A DNA stretch of 64,000 nt. It comes from Litoribrevibacter albus (GTDB taxonomy: Bacteria; Pseudomonadota; Gammaproteobacteria; Pseudomonadales; Litoribrevibacteraceae). Made by a program: the position numbers and the translations under genes. Numbering within the stretch: position 1 is the first letter of the stretch; each line of letters starts with the position of its first letter. Positions 9,643-20,212 of the stretch are shown here, piece after piece. Location of the stretch: the NCBI RefSeq assembly GCF_030159995.1, contig NZ_BSNM01000011.1, forward strand, positions 1 to 64,000, written 5' to 3'. Below the pieces are notes generated by a model, which had not been told where the DNA came from, searched no databases, and saw nothing but the letters and a program-made list of their open reading frames with translations.

Positions 9643-9830
9643 GCTCCATCTACAGAATAGGTTCAACCTTTATGGTTGATAAACATATCAATGTTCTTGG
9701 AATTATTATTTAAATGATAGTTTCTAATATGAATTGATACGTGCAATGCAGGTATCCAGATGACCACAGCTCTAACGTATAAACGATAAATATTCGTTGT
9801 ATTTACTTAATTCGTTAAATCACCGAAGGT

Positions 9831-10769
9831 CTAAATCGCAGCCACCTGCTCTAACATCATTGAAGACAAAGTTTGATGCGAAGCCATAGAAGACAGTGTC
9901 ACCCTATGATCAACCACACTCGCCAACACCGCCTGAACATCGTCGGGAATCACATAACCCCGACCATGGATCATTGCCCAGGCTTGAGCACTTCGCAGTA
10001 ACGATAAAGCACCACGCGGAGACAAACCAATTTGGGTTTCAGCGGACTCACGGGAAAAGGCCACCAGACGCTGAATATAATCCAACAAAGCATCGGAAAC
10101 TTTGATATTGGAAGAAAGAAGTTGCAACTGCATCAATTCCTTCGGAGAAATAATCGAAGGCAGCTCTTTGGCCATGTCTCGACGATTAACCCCCTTTAGC
10201 AGCTCACGTTCTGCTTCTGCTGGCGGATATCCCAAGGTTACACGCATCAAAAAACGGTCTAATTGAGATTCAGGTAAAGGATAGGTTCCGGCCTGATCCA
10301 TCGGGTTTTGTGTTGCGATGACAAAGAAGGGTTGTGGTAAGGGATGGGAGGCGCCTTCGATACTGACCTGAAACTCTTCCATCGCTTCCAACAAGGCACT
10401 CTGGGTTTTCGGACTGGCGCGGTTAATCTCATCTGCTAATACTACTTGGGAAAAAATCGGCCCTTTATGAAACTCGAAACTGTTTTCATCCCGATTAAAA
10501 ATCGTCACCCCAAGTACATCGGATGGCAACAGGTCACTGGTAAATTGCACCCGGTTATAACTAAGCCCTAAAACATTTGCCAACGCATGAGAAAGCGTCG
10601 TCTTTCCCATACCAGGCAAATCTTCAATCAATAAGTGCCCTTTGGCAATCAAACATGTAAACGCTAATTTAAGTTGAAGCTCTTTACCAAGAATCACTTG
10701 ATTTACCTGAGCTAAAGCATCACTCATTTTGTCGATCAATTGTTGCGCTTGCATGGTTTGTTTTTCCAA
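9831..10769 (-). CDS. MoxR-family AAA+ ATPase
   Basis: A 312-residue cytoplasmic AAA+ ATPase. Walker A is GMGKTT in IEDLPGMGKTTLSHA, Walker B is VVLADEINRASPKTQ, and sensor 1 lies in FVIATQNPMDQAGTYPLPE, all typical of MoxR. The start is read as TTG at 10769 because AGGAG precedes it by six bases, whereas the first ATG (10754) lies 21 bases from that site. A 188 bp gap separates it from the DUF58 gene. MoxR proteins act as chaperone-like ATPases for partner proteins with VWA or DUF58 domains. Confidence 0.88.
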   Translation of the reverse strand: MEKQTMQAQQLIDKMSDALAQVNQVILGKELQLKLAFTCLIAKGHLLIEDLPGMGKTTLSHALANVLGLSYNRVQFTSDLLPSDVLGVTIFNRDENSFEFHKGPIFSQVVLADEINRASPKTQSALLEAMEEFQVSIEGASHPLPQPFFVIATQNPMDQAGTYPLPESQLDRFLMRVTLGYPPAEAERELLKGVNRRDMAKELPSIISPKELMQLQLLSSNIKVSDALLDYIQRLVAFSRESAETQIGLSPRGALSLLRSAQAWAMIHGRGYVIPDDVQAVLASVVDHRVTLSSMASHQTLSSMMLEQVAAI

Positions 10770-10820
10770 AGCTTACTCCTATCCGTGCTGTCGTTTCTGG
10801 CTTATTTTTATAACGAACTA

Positions 10821-10877
10821 AATGGCTGTTAAATTCAAGGGCCATTGAATTAACGAGCCATTTGTTAACGAGCCATT
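10821..10877. repeat. Inverted repeat with a duplicated arm between metZ and moxR
   Basis: The arm at 10821-10838 pairs with 10845-10862 over about 17 bp with one bulge per side and a six-base loop. The core of the right arm, TTAACGAGCCATT, is repeated directly at 10865-10877, so two alternative stems are possible. It lies just after the metZ stop codon and could serve as a 3' stabilising structure or weak terminator; no long T-run follows on either strand. Confidence 0.5.
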
Positions 10878-10879
10878 AA

Positions 10880-12082
10880 TTAAAGCGCATTAATACCACG
10901 CAAAATATCGGCTTTAATGTCTTCAACGTTTTCCAAACCAACCGATAAACGAATCAAGCCAGAGGTAATACCTGCGCGAGCTTTATCTTCATCGGACAAA
11001 CGACCATGTGTTGTTGTCGCCGGATGCGTAATGGTGGTTTTGGTATCACCCAAGTTCGCGGTGATGGAAAGCATTCTGGTGTTATCAATTAACGTCCAAG
11101 CGGCGTCTTTGCCCCCTTCCACTTCAAATGACAATACACCACCAAACCCTTTCTGCTGTCTACTCGCCAATTGGTGCTGAGGATGACTTTTAAGCCCACC
11201 ATAATGCACTTTGGCAATCTTAGGTTGCGCCTCCAACCATTGAGCTAATTCAAGAGCGGACTCGCAATGCGCTTTCATACGAATCGACAAGGTTTCCAAT
11301 CCTTTCAAGAACACCCAAGCATTGAACGGGCTCATCGTAGTTCCCGCTGAACGCAAGAAGCCAAATACTTCGTTCATTTCCGTTTCACGACCAGCCACTA
11401 CACCACCAACACAGCGGCCTTGACCGTCCAGATATTTGGTCGCCGAATGAATAACAATGTCAGCACCAAGTTTCAACGGCTGTTGTAATACCGGTGTACA
11501 GAAACAGTTATCCACAACCAACAAAGCATCGTTGGCATGCGCTAAATCCGCTAACTCAGAAATTTCAGCCACTTCACCCAATGGGTTCGAAGGCGTCTCC
11601 ATAAATAGTAATTTGGTTTGTGGACGTATAGCTGACTTCCAGCTTTCAATATCCGTCAGATCAACAAACGTGGTCTCGATACCAAACTTTTTGAAATACT
11701 TATCAAACAAAACATTGGTGGTGCCAAATACAGAGCGTGAACACACAACATGATCACCAGCTTTCAACAGTGCGGCACCTGTACTAAGAATGGCAGCCAT
11801 TCCAGAGGAAGTTGCCACCGCCTTTTCTGCACCTTCCATTGCTGCAAGACGTTCTTCAAAAATAGCGACAGTAGGATTAGTGAAGCGGGAATAGATATTC
11901 CCCGGCTCATCACCACCAAAGCGAGCTGCGGCTTCTGCTGCACTGTTAAAAACATAACTCGATGTGGTGAAAATTGGCTCACTGTGTTCAGACTCTGGCG
12001 TGCGATGTTGTCCACCTCGCACGGCATAAGTCTCAAGATGCGCGTCTGATAAATCAGATTGAATGCGAGTACGCTCAGTCAT
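10880..12082 (-). CDS. metZ: O-succinylhomoserine sulfhydrylase (MetZ)
   Basis: A PLP enzyme of the Cys/Met metabolism family (400 residues) that converts O-succinylhomoserine and sulfide to homocysteine, giving direct sulfhydrylation in methionine synthesis. The start is the ATG at 12082 (MTERTRIQSD), preceded by AAGGA at seven bases; the in-frame extension upstream has no such site. The PLP lysine lies in HSATKYLDGQGRCVGG, whose DGQGR is characteristic of MetZ. The family motif ETPSNPLGEV is present. It is next to purF, as in Pseudomonas, but separated from it by a terminator, so it probably has its own promoter in 12083-12233. Confidence 0.92.
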   Translation of the reverse strand: MTERTRIQSDLSDAHLETYAVRGGQHRTPESEHSEPIFTTSSYVFNSAAEAAARFGGDEPGNIYSRFTNPTVAIFEERLAAMEGAEKAVATSSGMAAILSTGAALLKAGDHVVCSRSVFGTTNVLFDKYFKKFGIETTFVDLTDIESWKSAIRPQTKLLFMETPSNPLGEVAEISELADLAHANDALLVVDNCFCTPVLQQPLKLGADIVIHSATKYLDGQGRCVGGVVAGRETEMNEVFGFLRSAGTTMSPFNAWVFLKGLETLSIRMKAHCESALELAQWLEAQPKIAKVHYGGLKSHPQHQLASRQQKGFGGVLSFEVEGGKDAAWTLIDNTRMLSITANLGDTKTTITHPATTTHGRLSDEDKARAGITSGLIRLSVGLENVEDIKADILRGINAL

Positions 12083-12233
12083 AATGTGTTCCTTTCTACC
12101 CATTACCCAGATATACGGGCTAAACAATTTAAAATAGATGCTATTGTACGCCAAGACCACCCAGATTGAGTAAGAAATCGTAGATTATTCCCGCCTTGGC
12201 CGATTGATTGATGAAGCTGAGATGGAAGCCCAC

Positions 12234-12263
12234 AAAAAAGCCGAACACTAGGTTCGGCTTTTT
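12234..12263 (-). terminator. Rho-independent terminator after purF
   Basis: AAAAGCCGAAC and GTTCGGCTTTT form an 11 bp stem with a short loop, with A- and T-runs on the two flanks. It lies 15 bp after the purF stop codon, ahead of metZ. The run of Ts on the minus strand suits termination of the purF operon. Confidence 0.85.
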
Positions 12264-12277
12264 AAAGAACTTATGCG

Positions 12278-13837
12278 TTAGTTGATCTCATTATGAATAC
12301 CAACCGTTGCATCGTCTGAGCCGTTGGCGTCTTCTTCATTTTCATCAGAGACATCAACCACAATGTTCGACTTTTTATTCTTAGCCGCATCATTACGGGC
12401 TTGTTCCAGCGCTGCAAGGTATTCAGGGGTTACATCACCAGTAATGTATTCGCCATTAAATACAGCACAATCGAAGCCTTGAATATTCTCGTTAACGCCT
12501 TTGGACGCTTCAATCAAATCGTCCAAATCTTGATAGATCAAACCATCAGCCCCGATTAACTCACTGATCTCTTCAACGGTACGACCGTGAGCAATCAACT
12601 CGCTGGCAGATGGCATATCAATCCCATAGACGTTTGGATAGCATACTTCAGGCGCCGCCGATGCCATGTACACCTTATTCGCGCCTACTTCACGTGCCAT
12701 CTCAATGATCTGACGACTAGTAGTTCCACGAACGATCGAATCATCCACCAACAAGACATTCTTACCAGCAAACTCAATCTCAACAGGATTTAACTTCTGT
12801 CGAACGGATTTCTTACGCTGGTTCTGACCTGGCATGATGAAAGTACGACCGATGTAGCGGTTCTTCATGAAGCCTTCACGGTACTTAACACCCAAACGGT
12901 TAGCCAACTGCAATGCAGAAGTACGGCTGGTATCAGGAATCGGAATTACCACATCAATGTCATGATCAGGCCATTCGCGTTTGATTTTTTCAGCCAGCAG
13001 CTCACCCATTTTCAAACGAGTTTTATAAACAGAGTTGCCATCCATCACACTGTCTGGACGAGCGAAATAGACGTACTCAAAAATACACGGGCGTAGCGTT
13101 GGGTTTTCAGCACACTGCATTGTGTGCAACTGACCATCTTCAGTAATGAAAATCGCCTCACCCGGAGCAATATCACGTTCGACCGTGAAGCCAAGAGAAG
13201 ACAAGGCCACACTTTCAGAAGCGATCATGTACTCAACACCTTCCGGTGTTTCACGCTTACCAAATACTGCCGGGCGAATACCATTCGGATCACGGAAACC
13301 TAATACGCCCTGACCTGCGATCATGGCCACAACCGCATAACCACCACGACAACGCTTATGTACACCTTTCACCGCTTCGAAAATATCTTCAGCAGTTGGC
13401 GTCTGTTTGCCTTGCTTTTGCAATTCATGAGCAAACACATTCAATAGTACTTCAGAATCTGAGGTGGTATTGATGTGGCGAAGATCGGTTTCATACAGCT
13501 TCTGACCAATTTCTTTCGAGTTTGTCAGGTTACCGTTATGAGCCAGAGTGATGCCGTAAGGCGAGTTTACATAGAAAGGTTGAGCTTCGGCCGACGAGGA
13601 AGAACCGGCAGTTGGGTAACGAACATGACCAATGCCCATTTTACCAATCAGTCGGTGCATGTGACGGGTACGAAAAACGTCTCTCACCAAACCATTATTT
13701 TTACGAAGATGAAATCGTCCGTTATGGCTTGTCACTATGCCTGCGGCATCCTGCCCCCTGTGTTGAAGAACAGTTAACGCATCATATAAAGTCTGATTAA
13801 CGTTCGTAAAAGAAACGACGCCAGCAATGCCGCACAT
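12278..13837 (-). CDS. purF: Amidophosphoribosyltransferase (PurF)
   Basis: Catalyses the first step of purine synthesis: PRPP plus glutamine to phosphoribosylamine. At 519 residues it is close to the E. coli enzyme. MCGIAGVV begins the Ntn-type glutaminase domain; Cys2 becomes the nucleophile after Met removal. The PRPP loop is [16 protein letters not shown]. It follows cvpA by 26 bp, as in most gammaproteobacteria where the two are co-transcribed. An acidic C-terminal tail of about 25 residues ([13 protein letters not shown]) extends past the usual end. Operon-wide control by PurR cannot be judged from the sequence. Confidence 0.96.
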   Translation of the reverse strand: MCGIAGVVSFTNVNQTLYDALTVLQHRGQDAAGIVTSHNGRFHLRKNNGLVRDVFRTRHMHRLIGKMGIGHVRYPTAGSSSSAEAQPFYVNSPYGITLAHNGNLTNSKEIGQKLYETDLRHINTTSDSEVLLNVFAHELQKQGKQTPTAEDIFEAVKGVHKRCRGGYAVVAMIAGQGVLGFRDPNGIRPAVFGKRETPEGVEYMIASESVALSSLGFTVERDIAPGEAIFITEDGQLHTMQCAENPTLRPCIFEYVYFARPDSVMDGNSVYKTRLKMGELLAEKIKREWPDHDIDVVIPIPDTSRTSALQLANRLGVKYREGFMKNRYIGRTFIMPGQNQRKKSVRQKLNPVEIEFAGKNVLLVDDSIVRGTTSRQIIEMAREVGANKVYMASAAPEVCYPNVYGIDMPSASELIAHGRTVEEISELIGADGLIYQDLDDLIEASKGVNENIQGFDCAVFNGEYITGDVTPEYLAALEQARNDAAKNKKSNIVVDVSDENEEDANGSDDATVGIHNEIN

Positions 13838-13863
13838 GGAGTACTACCTCATTAAGCCTAATA

Positions 13864-14496
13864 TTAGTTTTCTACTTGAATGACTTCTTCAGAGCCATTC
13901 GGAAATGCATCGTCAGGTACAGATACAGAATCTGGTATCTCTGACATGACTTCGCCCGCCTGCTGAAGCGCCTCTCCAGCTTTTGACGGATCAACCAGAC
14001 CAGACATATCCATTTCGGACAGCTGCTCTGATAATAGTTTAGTCGTTTCTTTGGTCCACTCTTCCACCTGAGCAAAATGCGGCACAATAACCGATGACTG
14101 CCAAGCCGGCCCATCAGTAAACGCCGTTAAACTCATCAATCCAATGCCAACTACAACGATCAGGGCGCCACGAATCACACCAAAGGCCATCCCTAAAAAG
14201 CGGTCCATCATACTCAAACCAACCGCATGCACAAATTGACTAACAATAAAATTGATCAGTGAACCCACTACAAGAGTGCCAATAAAAAGCACAAAAAAAG
14301 CCAGCACAAGTGCCGACTTTCCATTGTTCGCGAAATCACTCAAGTAATGAGAGAAATCGTAGGCATAGATACGAGCTATTAAAATAGCCGCCACCCAGGT
14401 GATCAAAGACAATAATTCTTTAACAAAACCTCGTTTCAAGCTGATCAGAGCTGAAACAACGATCACACTAATAATGACGATATCTAACCAGTTCAT
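13864..14496 (-). CDS. cvpA: CvpA family inner-membrane protein
   Basis: A 210-residue protein read from the ATG at 14496, which has AAGGA seven bases upstream; a GTG two codons earlier sits too close to that site. Four hydrophobic segments fall in the first 130 residues (for example MNWLDIVIISVIVVSALIS), followed by a polar C-terminal tail. The homologue in E. coli is needed for colicin V production and envelope integrity. It precedes purF in the conserved order folC - SPOR protein - cvpA - purF. Confidence 0.9.
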   Translation of the reverse strand: MNWLDIVIISVIVVSALISLKRGFVKELLSLITWVAAILIARIYAYDFSHYLSDFANNGKSALVLAFFVLFIGTLVVGSLINFIVSQFVHAVGLSMMDRFLGMAFGVIRGALIVVVGIGLMSLTAFTDGPAWQSSVIVPHFAQVEEWTKETTKLLSEQLSEMDMSGLVDPSKAGEALQQAGEVMSEIPDSVSVPDDAFPNGSEEVIQVEN

Positions 14497-14582
14497 ATAC
14501 ACATCCTTTCTACAGGGTTGCGAATTCTATCAAAGCAATCGTCTTCACAAAACCCATAAACTGCCTTCAAATTTAATCCCAG

Positions 14583-15245
14583 TTAAGGTCGGTACGGCTT
14601 TATGATGCCGTCGTTCAATTTCATCTTCTTGGCAATCTGGTTTTTAACCGCCAATAATCGCTCTTTACTAAGCTCCGGCCCCACAAATACCTGGTACTTA
14701 GTTTGACCAGATGAATCCTTCAACAATCGGCTGTAGGTATTAAAACCTGCTTTAGTCAGCCTTTCTCTCAATGCGTAGGCATTTTTCGGCTGACTGAACG
14801 TCGCCAACTGTAATGTCCAGGCAGGTTTATTCTGAGCCAATTCGGGAGCTTTACGAGGTAACGACGGAGAACTTGGAACGTTCGCCTCTTGAAGTTGTGG
14901 CTTTTCTTTCGGTTGAATAGCTGGCCGTTCTTCCAATAATTTTTGCTGTGCTTTAGCGATGGACTGCTCATCAAACCCAGTCCCTTTCGGCGCAGGTGGT
15001 TTGAGAATTGAAGGTTCCGGGACTTGAGGACGATCAGGAATTTCTATGATACTACTGGTTTGGACACGACCACTGCCATCAAGCACTTCCGGGCCAAATA
15101 AAGCCAGCAACACAAAAGTGACCACGGCCCCCAGCAAACGATACTTGATCAGTTCAGGAGAATCCGTCTCACTTCGCTGTGCGCTTGCAGCCTTCTGCGT
15201 TTTAGAAGCTGCCTCCGATTTCGATCCGTTCGGGTTATCTTTCAT
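14583..15245 (-). CDS. dedD: SPOR domain cell-division protein, DedD-like
   Basis: A 220-residue single-pass inner-membrane protein. It has a short cytoplasmic N-terminus, one membrane helix near residues 36-52 (LLGAVVTFVLLALF), a Pro/Lys-rich periplasmic linker, and a C-terminal SPOR domain (about 140-218, WTLQLATFSQPKNAYALRE). SPOR domains bind glycan strands lacking stem peptides at the division septum. The start lies within the last 11 bases of folC, so the two are translationally coupled. Position between folC and cvpA is the conserved dedD site. Confidence 0.88.
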   Translation of the reverse strand: MKDNPNGSKSEAASKTQKAASAQRSETDSPELIKYRLLGAVVTFVLLALFGPEVLDGSGRVQTSSIIEIPDRPQVPEPSILKPPAPKGTGFDEQSIAKAQQKLLEERPAIQPKEKPQLQEANVPSSPSLPRKAPELAQNKPAWTLQLATFSQPKNAYALRERLTKAGFNTYSRLLKDSSGQTKYQVFVGPELSKERLLAVKNQIAKKMKLNDGIIKPYRP

Positions 15246-16506
15246 AATATAAAATAGCTTCGGCTACAGTGAAAAATGATCCTAACACAACCAGTTTATC
15301 GGTATGTAGATCATAAGATGACTTGAATTCAGCAAAGGCAGATTCAAAATCGGTAAAATGTTGGGCAGACAATCCTTTCTTGTCTACGATTTGTGCCAGA
15401 GCTTCCGACGACAAAGCTCGATCTAGCGGAAGATTGATACACAACCAGGCATCAAAAGACGCTTTCAATTCCTCGATGACGCCCTCGATGTCTTTATCTG
15501 CCATCGAACCAAAGATTGCGACAGTCCTATGGTCGGAGTTCACTTTAGACTGAAGTTGTCTGGCTAAGTATTTTGCCGCATCAGGGTTATGTGCAACATC
15601 CAACCACCCGCTAACGCCTTGGTGATTGAACGTTTCCATTCTTCCCCGAATAACAGCATGCTCAATGGCCCAATTTACATCCTGAGTATCCAAAGGCCAA
15701 CCCAGCGAGGCTAACCCACAAATACAAGTTGCAACGTTTTGCACAGAAAAGGCAGGGAATTTAATATGAGTTAAAGAGGCACCGTTAAGAAGTTCAGACG
15801 ACTTATTAGCCCAGCACCACTCATCAGCTGAAGGGACAACCTGATAATCCGTGCCGGCTTGGTAAAAACGAGCTCCGATACTCGTAGCATATTCAGCCAC
15901 CGACAAAGGGCCACCCTCTGCGCCATAGACCGCTGGCGTCTCTGAACGATAAATCCCCGCTTTCTCACGACCTATTGTTTCGATATCACTGCCGAGCCAA
16001 GCTTCATGATCAACAGAAATCGACGTCACCAAGGCCAAATCTGGGTCGATGATATTGACCGCGTCTAAACGACCACCCAGACCGATTTCTAACAACGCCA
16101 CATCTAAATCCGCATCTTTAAACAGAACAAATGCAGCCAGTGTTGTGAACTCGAAATAGGTTAATGACACCTCCCCCCGAGCCTCTTCAACACGCTCAAA
16201 CGCGGAAATCAGCTCTTGATCTGAGGCCTCTTGCCCATTAATGCGTACCCGCTCATTAAAACGAATTAAATGTGGAGAGGTATACAGACCAACGCGTTTC
16301 TTTAATCGCTGAGAATAGGCCTCTAAAAAAGCACAACTGGTGCCTTTTCCATTGGTGCCAGCAACCGTAATGACTTGTTTGGCTATGGAATCAAGGTGAA
16401 GATGAACCGCGACTTGTTTAATGCGATCCAACCCGAGATCAATCTCAGTTGGATGCATGCTCTCCAAATAGGAAAGCCATTCATTTAAAGACGTGCGTTG
16501 AATCAT
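15235..16506 (-). CDS. folC: Bifunctional folylpolyglutamate synthase / dihydrofolate synthase
   Basis: A Mur-ligase-like cytoplasmic enzyme that joins glutamate to dihydropteroate and extends the folate polyglutamate tail. The 423 residues match the family. The ATP-binding loop is [13 protein letters not shown], and LGGRLDAVN follows in the central domain. The ATG at 16504-16506 overlaps the accD stop codon (ATGA), giving tight coupling with accD as in E. coli and Pseudomonas. The 3' end overlaps the SPOR gene by 11 bases. Confidence 0.94.
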   Translation of the reverse strand: MIQRTSLNEWLSYLESMHPTEIDLGLDRIKQVAVHLHLDSIAKQVITVAGTNGKGTSCAFLEAYSQRLKKRVGLYTSPHLIRFNERVRINGQEASDQELISAFERVEEARGEVSLTYFEFTTLAAFVLFKDADLDVALLEIGLGGRLDAVNIIDPDLALVTSISVDHEAWLGSDIETIGREKAGIYRSETPAVYGAEGGPLSVAEYATSIGARFYQAGTDYQVVPSADEWCWANKSSELLNGASLTHIKFPAFSVQNVATCICGLASLGWPLDTQDVNWAIEHAVIRGRMETFNHQGVSGWLDVAHNPDAAKYLARQLQSKVNSDHRTVAIFGSMADKDIEGVIEELKASFDAWLCINLPLDRALSSEALAQIVDKKGLSAQHFTDFESAFAEFKSSYDLHTDKLVVLGSFFTVAEAILYYER

Positions 16507-17384
16507 ACAGAACGTTCAGAAGGTGTTTTGGAGTGCCACGTTAAACTGGCCAGAATTTTAGAGAGTTTTGCTCGTAATTGCTTGCGGTGAATGATCATAT
16601 CCACAGTGCCGTGCTCCAACAAAAACTCACTGCGCTGAAAGCCCTCAGGCAGTTTTTCGCGTACGGTCTGCTCAATCACCCTTGGACCGGCAAAGCCCAC
16701 TAAGGCATTCGGCTCAGCAACGTTGATATCACCCAACATAGCCAAGCTGGCGGATACCCCACCAAACACTGGGTCAGTCATCACAGATACAAAAGGAATG
16801 CCTTTGCGCTTTAAACGCTCCAGCGCAGCCGAGGTCTTCGCCATTTGCATCAAAGAGATCAAGGCTTCTTGCATCCGCGCTCCACCACTGGCAGAGAAAC
16901 ACACAAAAGGAATTTGATTATCTAAAGCAACCTTCACTGCGCGTACGAATTTCTCTCCCACCACGGCACCCATCGAACCGCCCATGAAATTGAATTCGAA
17001 CACAGCAATAACGATAGCTTGACCTTCCAACTTACCGTGAAAGGTCACTAAAGCGTCATTTTCGCCGGTATCTTTCTGAGCAGCATTCAGGCGATCTTTA
17101 TAGCGCTTGGAATCCTTAAACTTCAAGCGATCTTCCGGCTGAACATCAGCCGCCAACTCTACTCTATCCTCTGGATCGAGGAAAAGATCAACTCGACGAC
17201 GAGCACTGACCCGCATGTGATGATCACACTTAGGGCAAACTTCATCGTTCTTTTCAAGCTCAGGGCGATACAAGATAGCATCACACTTTGGACACTTTTT
17301 CCAAAGCCCTTCAGGTACGTTCGTCCGGCGTTGAGATTCCGAACGAACAATTGAAGGTACGATTTTATCTAGCCAGCTACTCAT
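16503..17384 (-). CDS. accD: Acetyl-CoA carboxylase carboxyltransferase subunit beta
   Basis: The beta subunit of the carboxyltransferase that makes malonyl-CoA for fatty acid synthesis, working with AccA. It has 293 residues. The N-terminal zinc finger has four cysteines at positions 31, 34, 50 and 53 (CPKC twice). The carboxyltransferase fold shows [11 protein letters not shown] and [10 protein letters not shown]. In E. coli the zinc finger lets the protein bind its own mRNA. It follows trpA by 36 bp, and folC overlaps its end. Confidence 0.96.
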   Translation of the reverse strand: MSSWLDKIVPSIVRSESQRRTNVPEGLWKKCPKCDAILYRPELEKNDEVCPKCDHHMRVSARRRVDLFLDPEDRVELAADVQPEDRLKFKDSKRYKDRLNAAQKDTGENDALVTFHGKLEGQAIVIAVFEFNFMGGSMGAVVGEKFVRAVKVALDNQIPFVCFSASGGARMQEALISLMQMAKTSAALERLKRKGIPFVSVMTDPVFGGVSASLAMLGDINVAEPNALVGFAGPRVIEQTVREKLPEGFQRSEFLLEHGTVDMIIHRKQLRAKLSKILASLTWHSKTPSERSV

Positions 17385-17420
17385 TTAGCGTTCCTGCCAA
17401 CGATAAGTTAATAGGGTGAA

Positions 17421-18236
17421 TCAGGCTTTATCCATCGCTTGTCGCATATCTCGCAGAATAGCAGACAAACGCTGGCACGTATCTTCAACCGAAAGCCCTT
17501 GTGATGCTGAATCGGCAATGGCATTTACCAAAACAGAGCCCACAATTACGCCATCTGCAACTTCAGCAACCTGAGCTGCAGTTTCACCATCTTTAATACC
17601 GAAGCCTACACCTACCGGCAAATCTGTTTGAGCCTGGATTGCCGCAACTTTACGTGCTACTTCTTCCGTATCTAATGCTGAAGAACCTGTTACACCCTTC
17701 ACTGACACGTAATAAACATAGCCGGAACCATGCTCACAAATCAGTTTAGTACGAGCATCCGAGGTCGTTGGAGCAAGCAAGAAAATACTGTCTAGCTGAT
17801 GTTTTTCGAAAAGAGGTTTTACTGAATCTGCTTCTTCCGGTGGAAGGTCAACTAACAACACGCCATCCACACCCGCAGCTTCCGCTTCTTGAGCGAAGGT
17901 ATCGTACCCCATGATTTCGACAGGATTTAAATACCCCATCAACACGATTGGCGTCTCTGCATTGGTTTCACGGAACTGGCGAACACAGTTCAACACGTCT
18001 TTCAAACTGGTGTTATGTGCAAGTGCACGCTCACAGGCCAATTGAATAGCTGGGCCATCCGCCATCGGATCAGAAAACGGTACACCCAACTCAATCACGT
18101 CAGCACCCGCTTCTACAAGGCTGTGCATTAGAGGAACCGTTGCATCCAGAGTAGGATCACCAGCGGTGATATATGGAATCAGAGCTTTTTTGCCCGATGC
18201 CTTCAGTGTTTCAAAATAAGATTTAATTCGACTCAT
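17421..18236 (-). CDS. trpA: Tryptophan synthase alpha subunit
   Basis: Cleaves indole-3-glycerol phosphate to indole and glyceraldehyde-3-phosphate, passing indole to TrpB through the tunnel of the complex. The 271-residue TIM barrel keeps both catalytic acids at their E. coli positions, Glu49 and Asp60, within [16 protein letters not shown]. It lies 57 bp after trpB on the same strand. The order trpF-trpB-trpA-accD places the last tryptophan steps inside the accD-folC-purF block. Confidence 0.96.
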   Translation of the reverse strand: MSRIKSYFETLKASGKKALIPYITAGDPTLDATVPLMHSLVEAGADVIELGVPFSDPMADGPAIQLACERALAHNTSLKDVLNCVRQFRETNAETPIVLMGYLNPVEIMGYDTFAQEAEAAGVDGVLLVDLPPEEADSVKPLFEKHQLDSIFLLAPTTSDARTKLICEHGSGYVYYVSVKGVTGSSALDTEEVARKVAAIQAQTDLPVGVGFGIKDGETAAQVAEVADGVIVGSVLVNAIADSASQGLSVEDTCQRLSAILRDMRQAMDKA

Positions 18237-18293
18237 TAACGTTGCAACCTATACAAACTGTTTATCAACACAACTGCTTTTTATTGAATGACA

Positions 18294-19505
18294 CTAAACT
18301 GTAATACCATCAATCTGAGCAATAGTGTGAATATCCTTGTCCCCACGTCCTGACAAATTCACAACGATCATTTGATCCGGAGACATGGTTTTCGCTAATT
18401 TTTCCGCATATGCCAACGCATGACTTGATTCCAACGCAGGCATAATACCTTCTATACGAGTCAATTTACGGAATGCAGCCAATGCTTCATCGTCCGTTAC
18501 AGACACGTAATTAGCACGACCAGTATCTTTAAGGTAGCTGTGCTCAGGACCCACACCAGGGTAATCCAAACCTGCAGATACGGAGTGAGTCCCCAGAATC
18601 TGTCCGTTATCGTCTTCCATTAAGTAAGTACGATTGCCATGAAGAACACCTGGACGACCCGCAGATAACGGCGCCGCGTGCTGCCCGGTTTCGATACCCA
18701 AGCCGCCAGCCTCAACGCCGTACATAGCCACATCAGTATCTTCCAGGAACGGATGGAACAAACCAATCGCATTCGAACCACCACCAACACAGGCCACCAA
18801 TGCATCCGGTAATTTGCCTGCCTGCTCAAGACTCTGACGGCGCGCTTCACGACCGATCACCGAGTTAAAGTCACGTACTAGCATCGGATATGGATGTGGA
18901 CCTGCCGCAGTACCAATAATGTAGAAGGTCGAATCAACATTCGTTACCCAGTCACGCATGGCTTCGTTCATTGCGTCTTTCAAGGTGCGAGTTCCAGCTT
19001 CTACCGGAAGAACCTCAGCGCCTAACAGCTTCATGCGATACACATTCAGTGCCTGACGCTGAACATCTTCAGCCCCCATGAACACCTTACACTCCAATCC
19101 AAGGCGCGCAGCCACAGTTGCAGTTGCAACACCGTGCTGACCAGCACCAGTTTCCGCAATCACGCGCGGTTTACCCATGTACTTAGCCAGTAATGCCTGA
19201 CCAATAGTATTATTTACTTTATGGGCACCTGTGTGGTTAAGGTCTTCACGTTTTAGATAGATCTGTGCACCGCCTAATTCTTTAGACCATCGTTGTGCAT
19301 GATATAGAGGGGAAGGACGACCAACATAGTGAGCAAGATCGTGATCAAACTCAGCCTGAAAATCCGGATCATTTTTAAGACGGTTATACAGTTCCGTCAA
19401 TTCATCCAGAGCACTCATTAATGTTTCTGATACGAAACGACCACCATAAACACCAAAGTGACCATTCTCATCCGGTAATTGCGCCGATTGCGCTTTATCT
19501 GTCAT
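18294..19505 (-). CDS. trpB: Tryptophan synthase beta subunit
   Basis: A PLP enzyme that condenses indole with serine to make tryptophan. It has 403 residues. The PLP lysine lies in [10 protein letters not shown] and the phosphate-binding glycine run in [25 protein letters not shown] is also conserved. The start codon overlaps the trpF stop codon (ATGA), so trpF and trpB are translated together. No leader peptide rich in Trp codons was seen nearby. Confidence 0.97.
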   Translation of the reverse strand: MTDKAQSAQLPDENGHFGVYGGRFVSETLMSALDELTELYNRLKNDPDFQAEFDHDLAHYVGRPSPLYHAQRWSKELGGAQIYLKREDLNHTGAHKVNNTIGQALLAKYMGKPRVIAETGAGQHGVATATVAARLGLECKVFMGAEDVQRQALNVYRMKLLGAEVLPVEAGTRTLKDAMNEAMRDWVTNVDSTFYIIGTAAGPHPYPMLVRDFNSVIGREARRQSLEQAGKLPDALVACVGGGSNAIGLFHPFLEDTDVAMYGVEAGGLGIETGQHAAPLSAGRPGVLHGNRTYLMEDDNGQILGTHSVSAGLDYPGVGPEHSYLKDTGRANYVSVTDDEALAAFRKLTRIEGIMPALESSHALAYAEKLAKTMSPDQMIVVNLSGRGDKDIHTIAQIDGITV

Positions 19506-20119
19506 TTCAACACCTCTTGAACGAATGCGATCATTTTATCATTGGACTTGATCGCCTTTTCAGCCTCAACACCACCACTAACATCCACAGCGTAAGGCCG
19601 TACTTGCTGAACAGCTTTGGCTACATTCGATGGTTCCAAGCCACCAGCAAGAATTACAGGTTTAGGAAGATCATTAGGAATTAATGACCAATTAAAGGTT
19701 TCACCCGTACCACCCGGGACACCTGCTTTATACGTATCCAACAGTAAAGCGGATGCGTTCTCATAAGACTTAGCATAAGAGTGAAGATCCGTATCGTCTT
19801 TCACTCGAACAGCCTTATACCAGCGAACATTAAATTGATTACAAAACTCAGGGGATTCATCGCCATGAAACTGAACACATGTCAGACCCACTTTTTCTAT
19901 GGCATCAGACACCATCTGCGGATCAGGGTTTACGAACAACCCAACCACTGTCACATACGGAGGCAAATTAGCAACAACCTGCTGCGCCTGCTCAATACTG
20001 ACATTTCTGGGACTCGGGGGATAAAACACCAACCCGATAGCATCACACCCCGCAGAGACCGCCCCAAGCGCATCTTCTGACCGAGTAATGCCACATATTT
20101 TGACTCGCGTTCTAGTCAC
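19502..20119 (-). CDS. trpF: Phosphoribosylanthranilate isomerase
   Basis: A TIM-barrel isomerase of the tryptophan pathway (205 residues). The catalytic cysteine is in VKICGITR near the N-terminus and the C-terminal barrel shows [10 protein letters not shown] and AVDVSGGVE. The start is a GTG at 20119; no in-frame ATG lies before the conserved VKICG and the upstream ribosome site is weak (TGGA). It is a stand-alone gene here, not fused to trpC as in enterics, and is coupled to trpB. Confidence 0.94.
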   Translation of the reverse strand: MTRTRVKICGITRSEDALGAVSAGCDAIGLVFYPPSPRNVSIEQAQQVVANLPPYVTVVGLFVNPDPQMVSDAIEKVGLTCVQFHGDESPEFCNQFNVRWYKAVRVKDDTDLHSYAKSYENASALLLDTYKAGVPGGTGETFNWSLIPNDLPKPVILAGGLEPSNVAKAVQQVRPYAVDVSGGVEAEKAIKSNDKMIAFVQEVLK

Positions 20120-20212
20120 TTTGAATCCACTTTAACAAATGAGAAATACTAACAGAAAGCCCAAGCAAGCTACAGCCAAACTTAACGCTGCGCCTACGCC
20201 TCAACTAACAAA

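Noticed and set aside
9643-9830. Regulatory structure between the DUF58 gene and moxR
   Set aside because: Only a short 6 bp inverted repeat (TTGATA/TATCAA) is visible; not enough to support a site.
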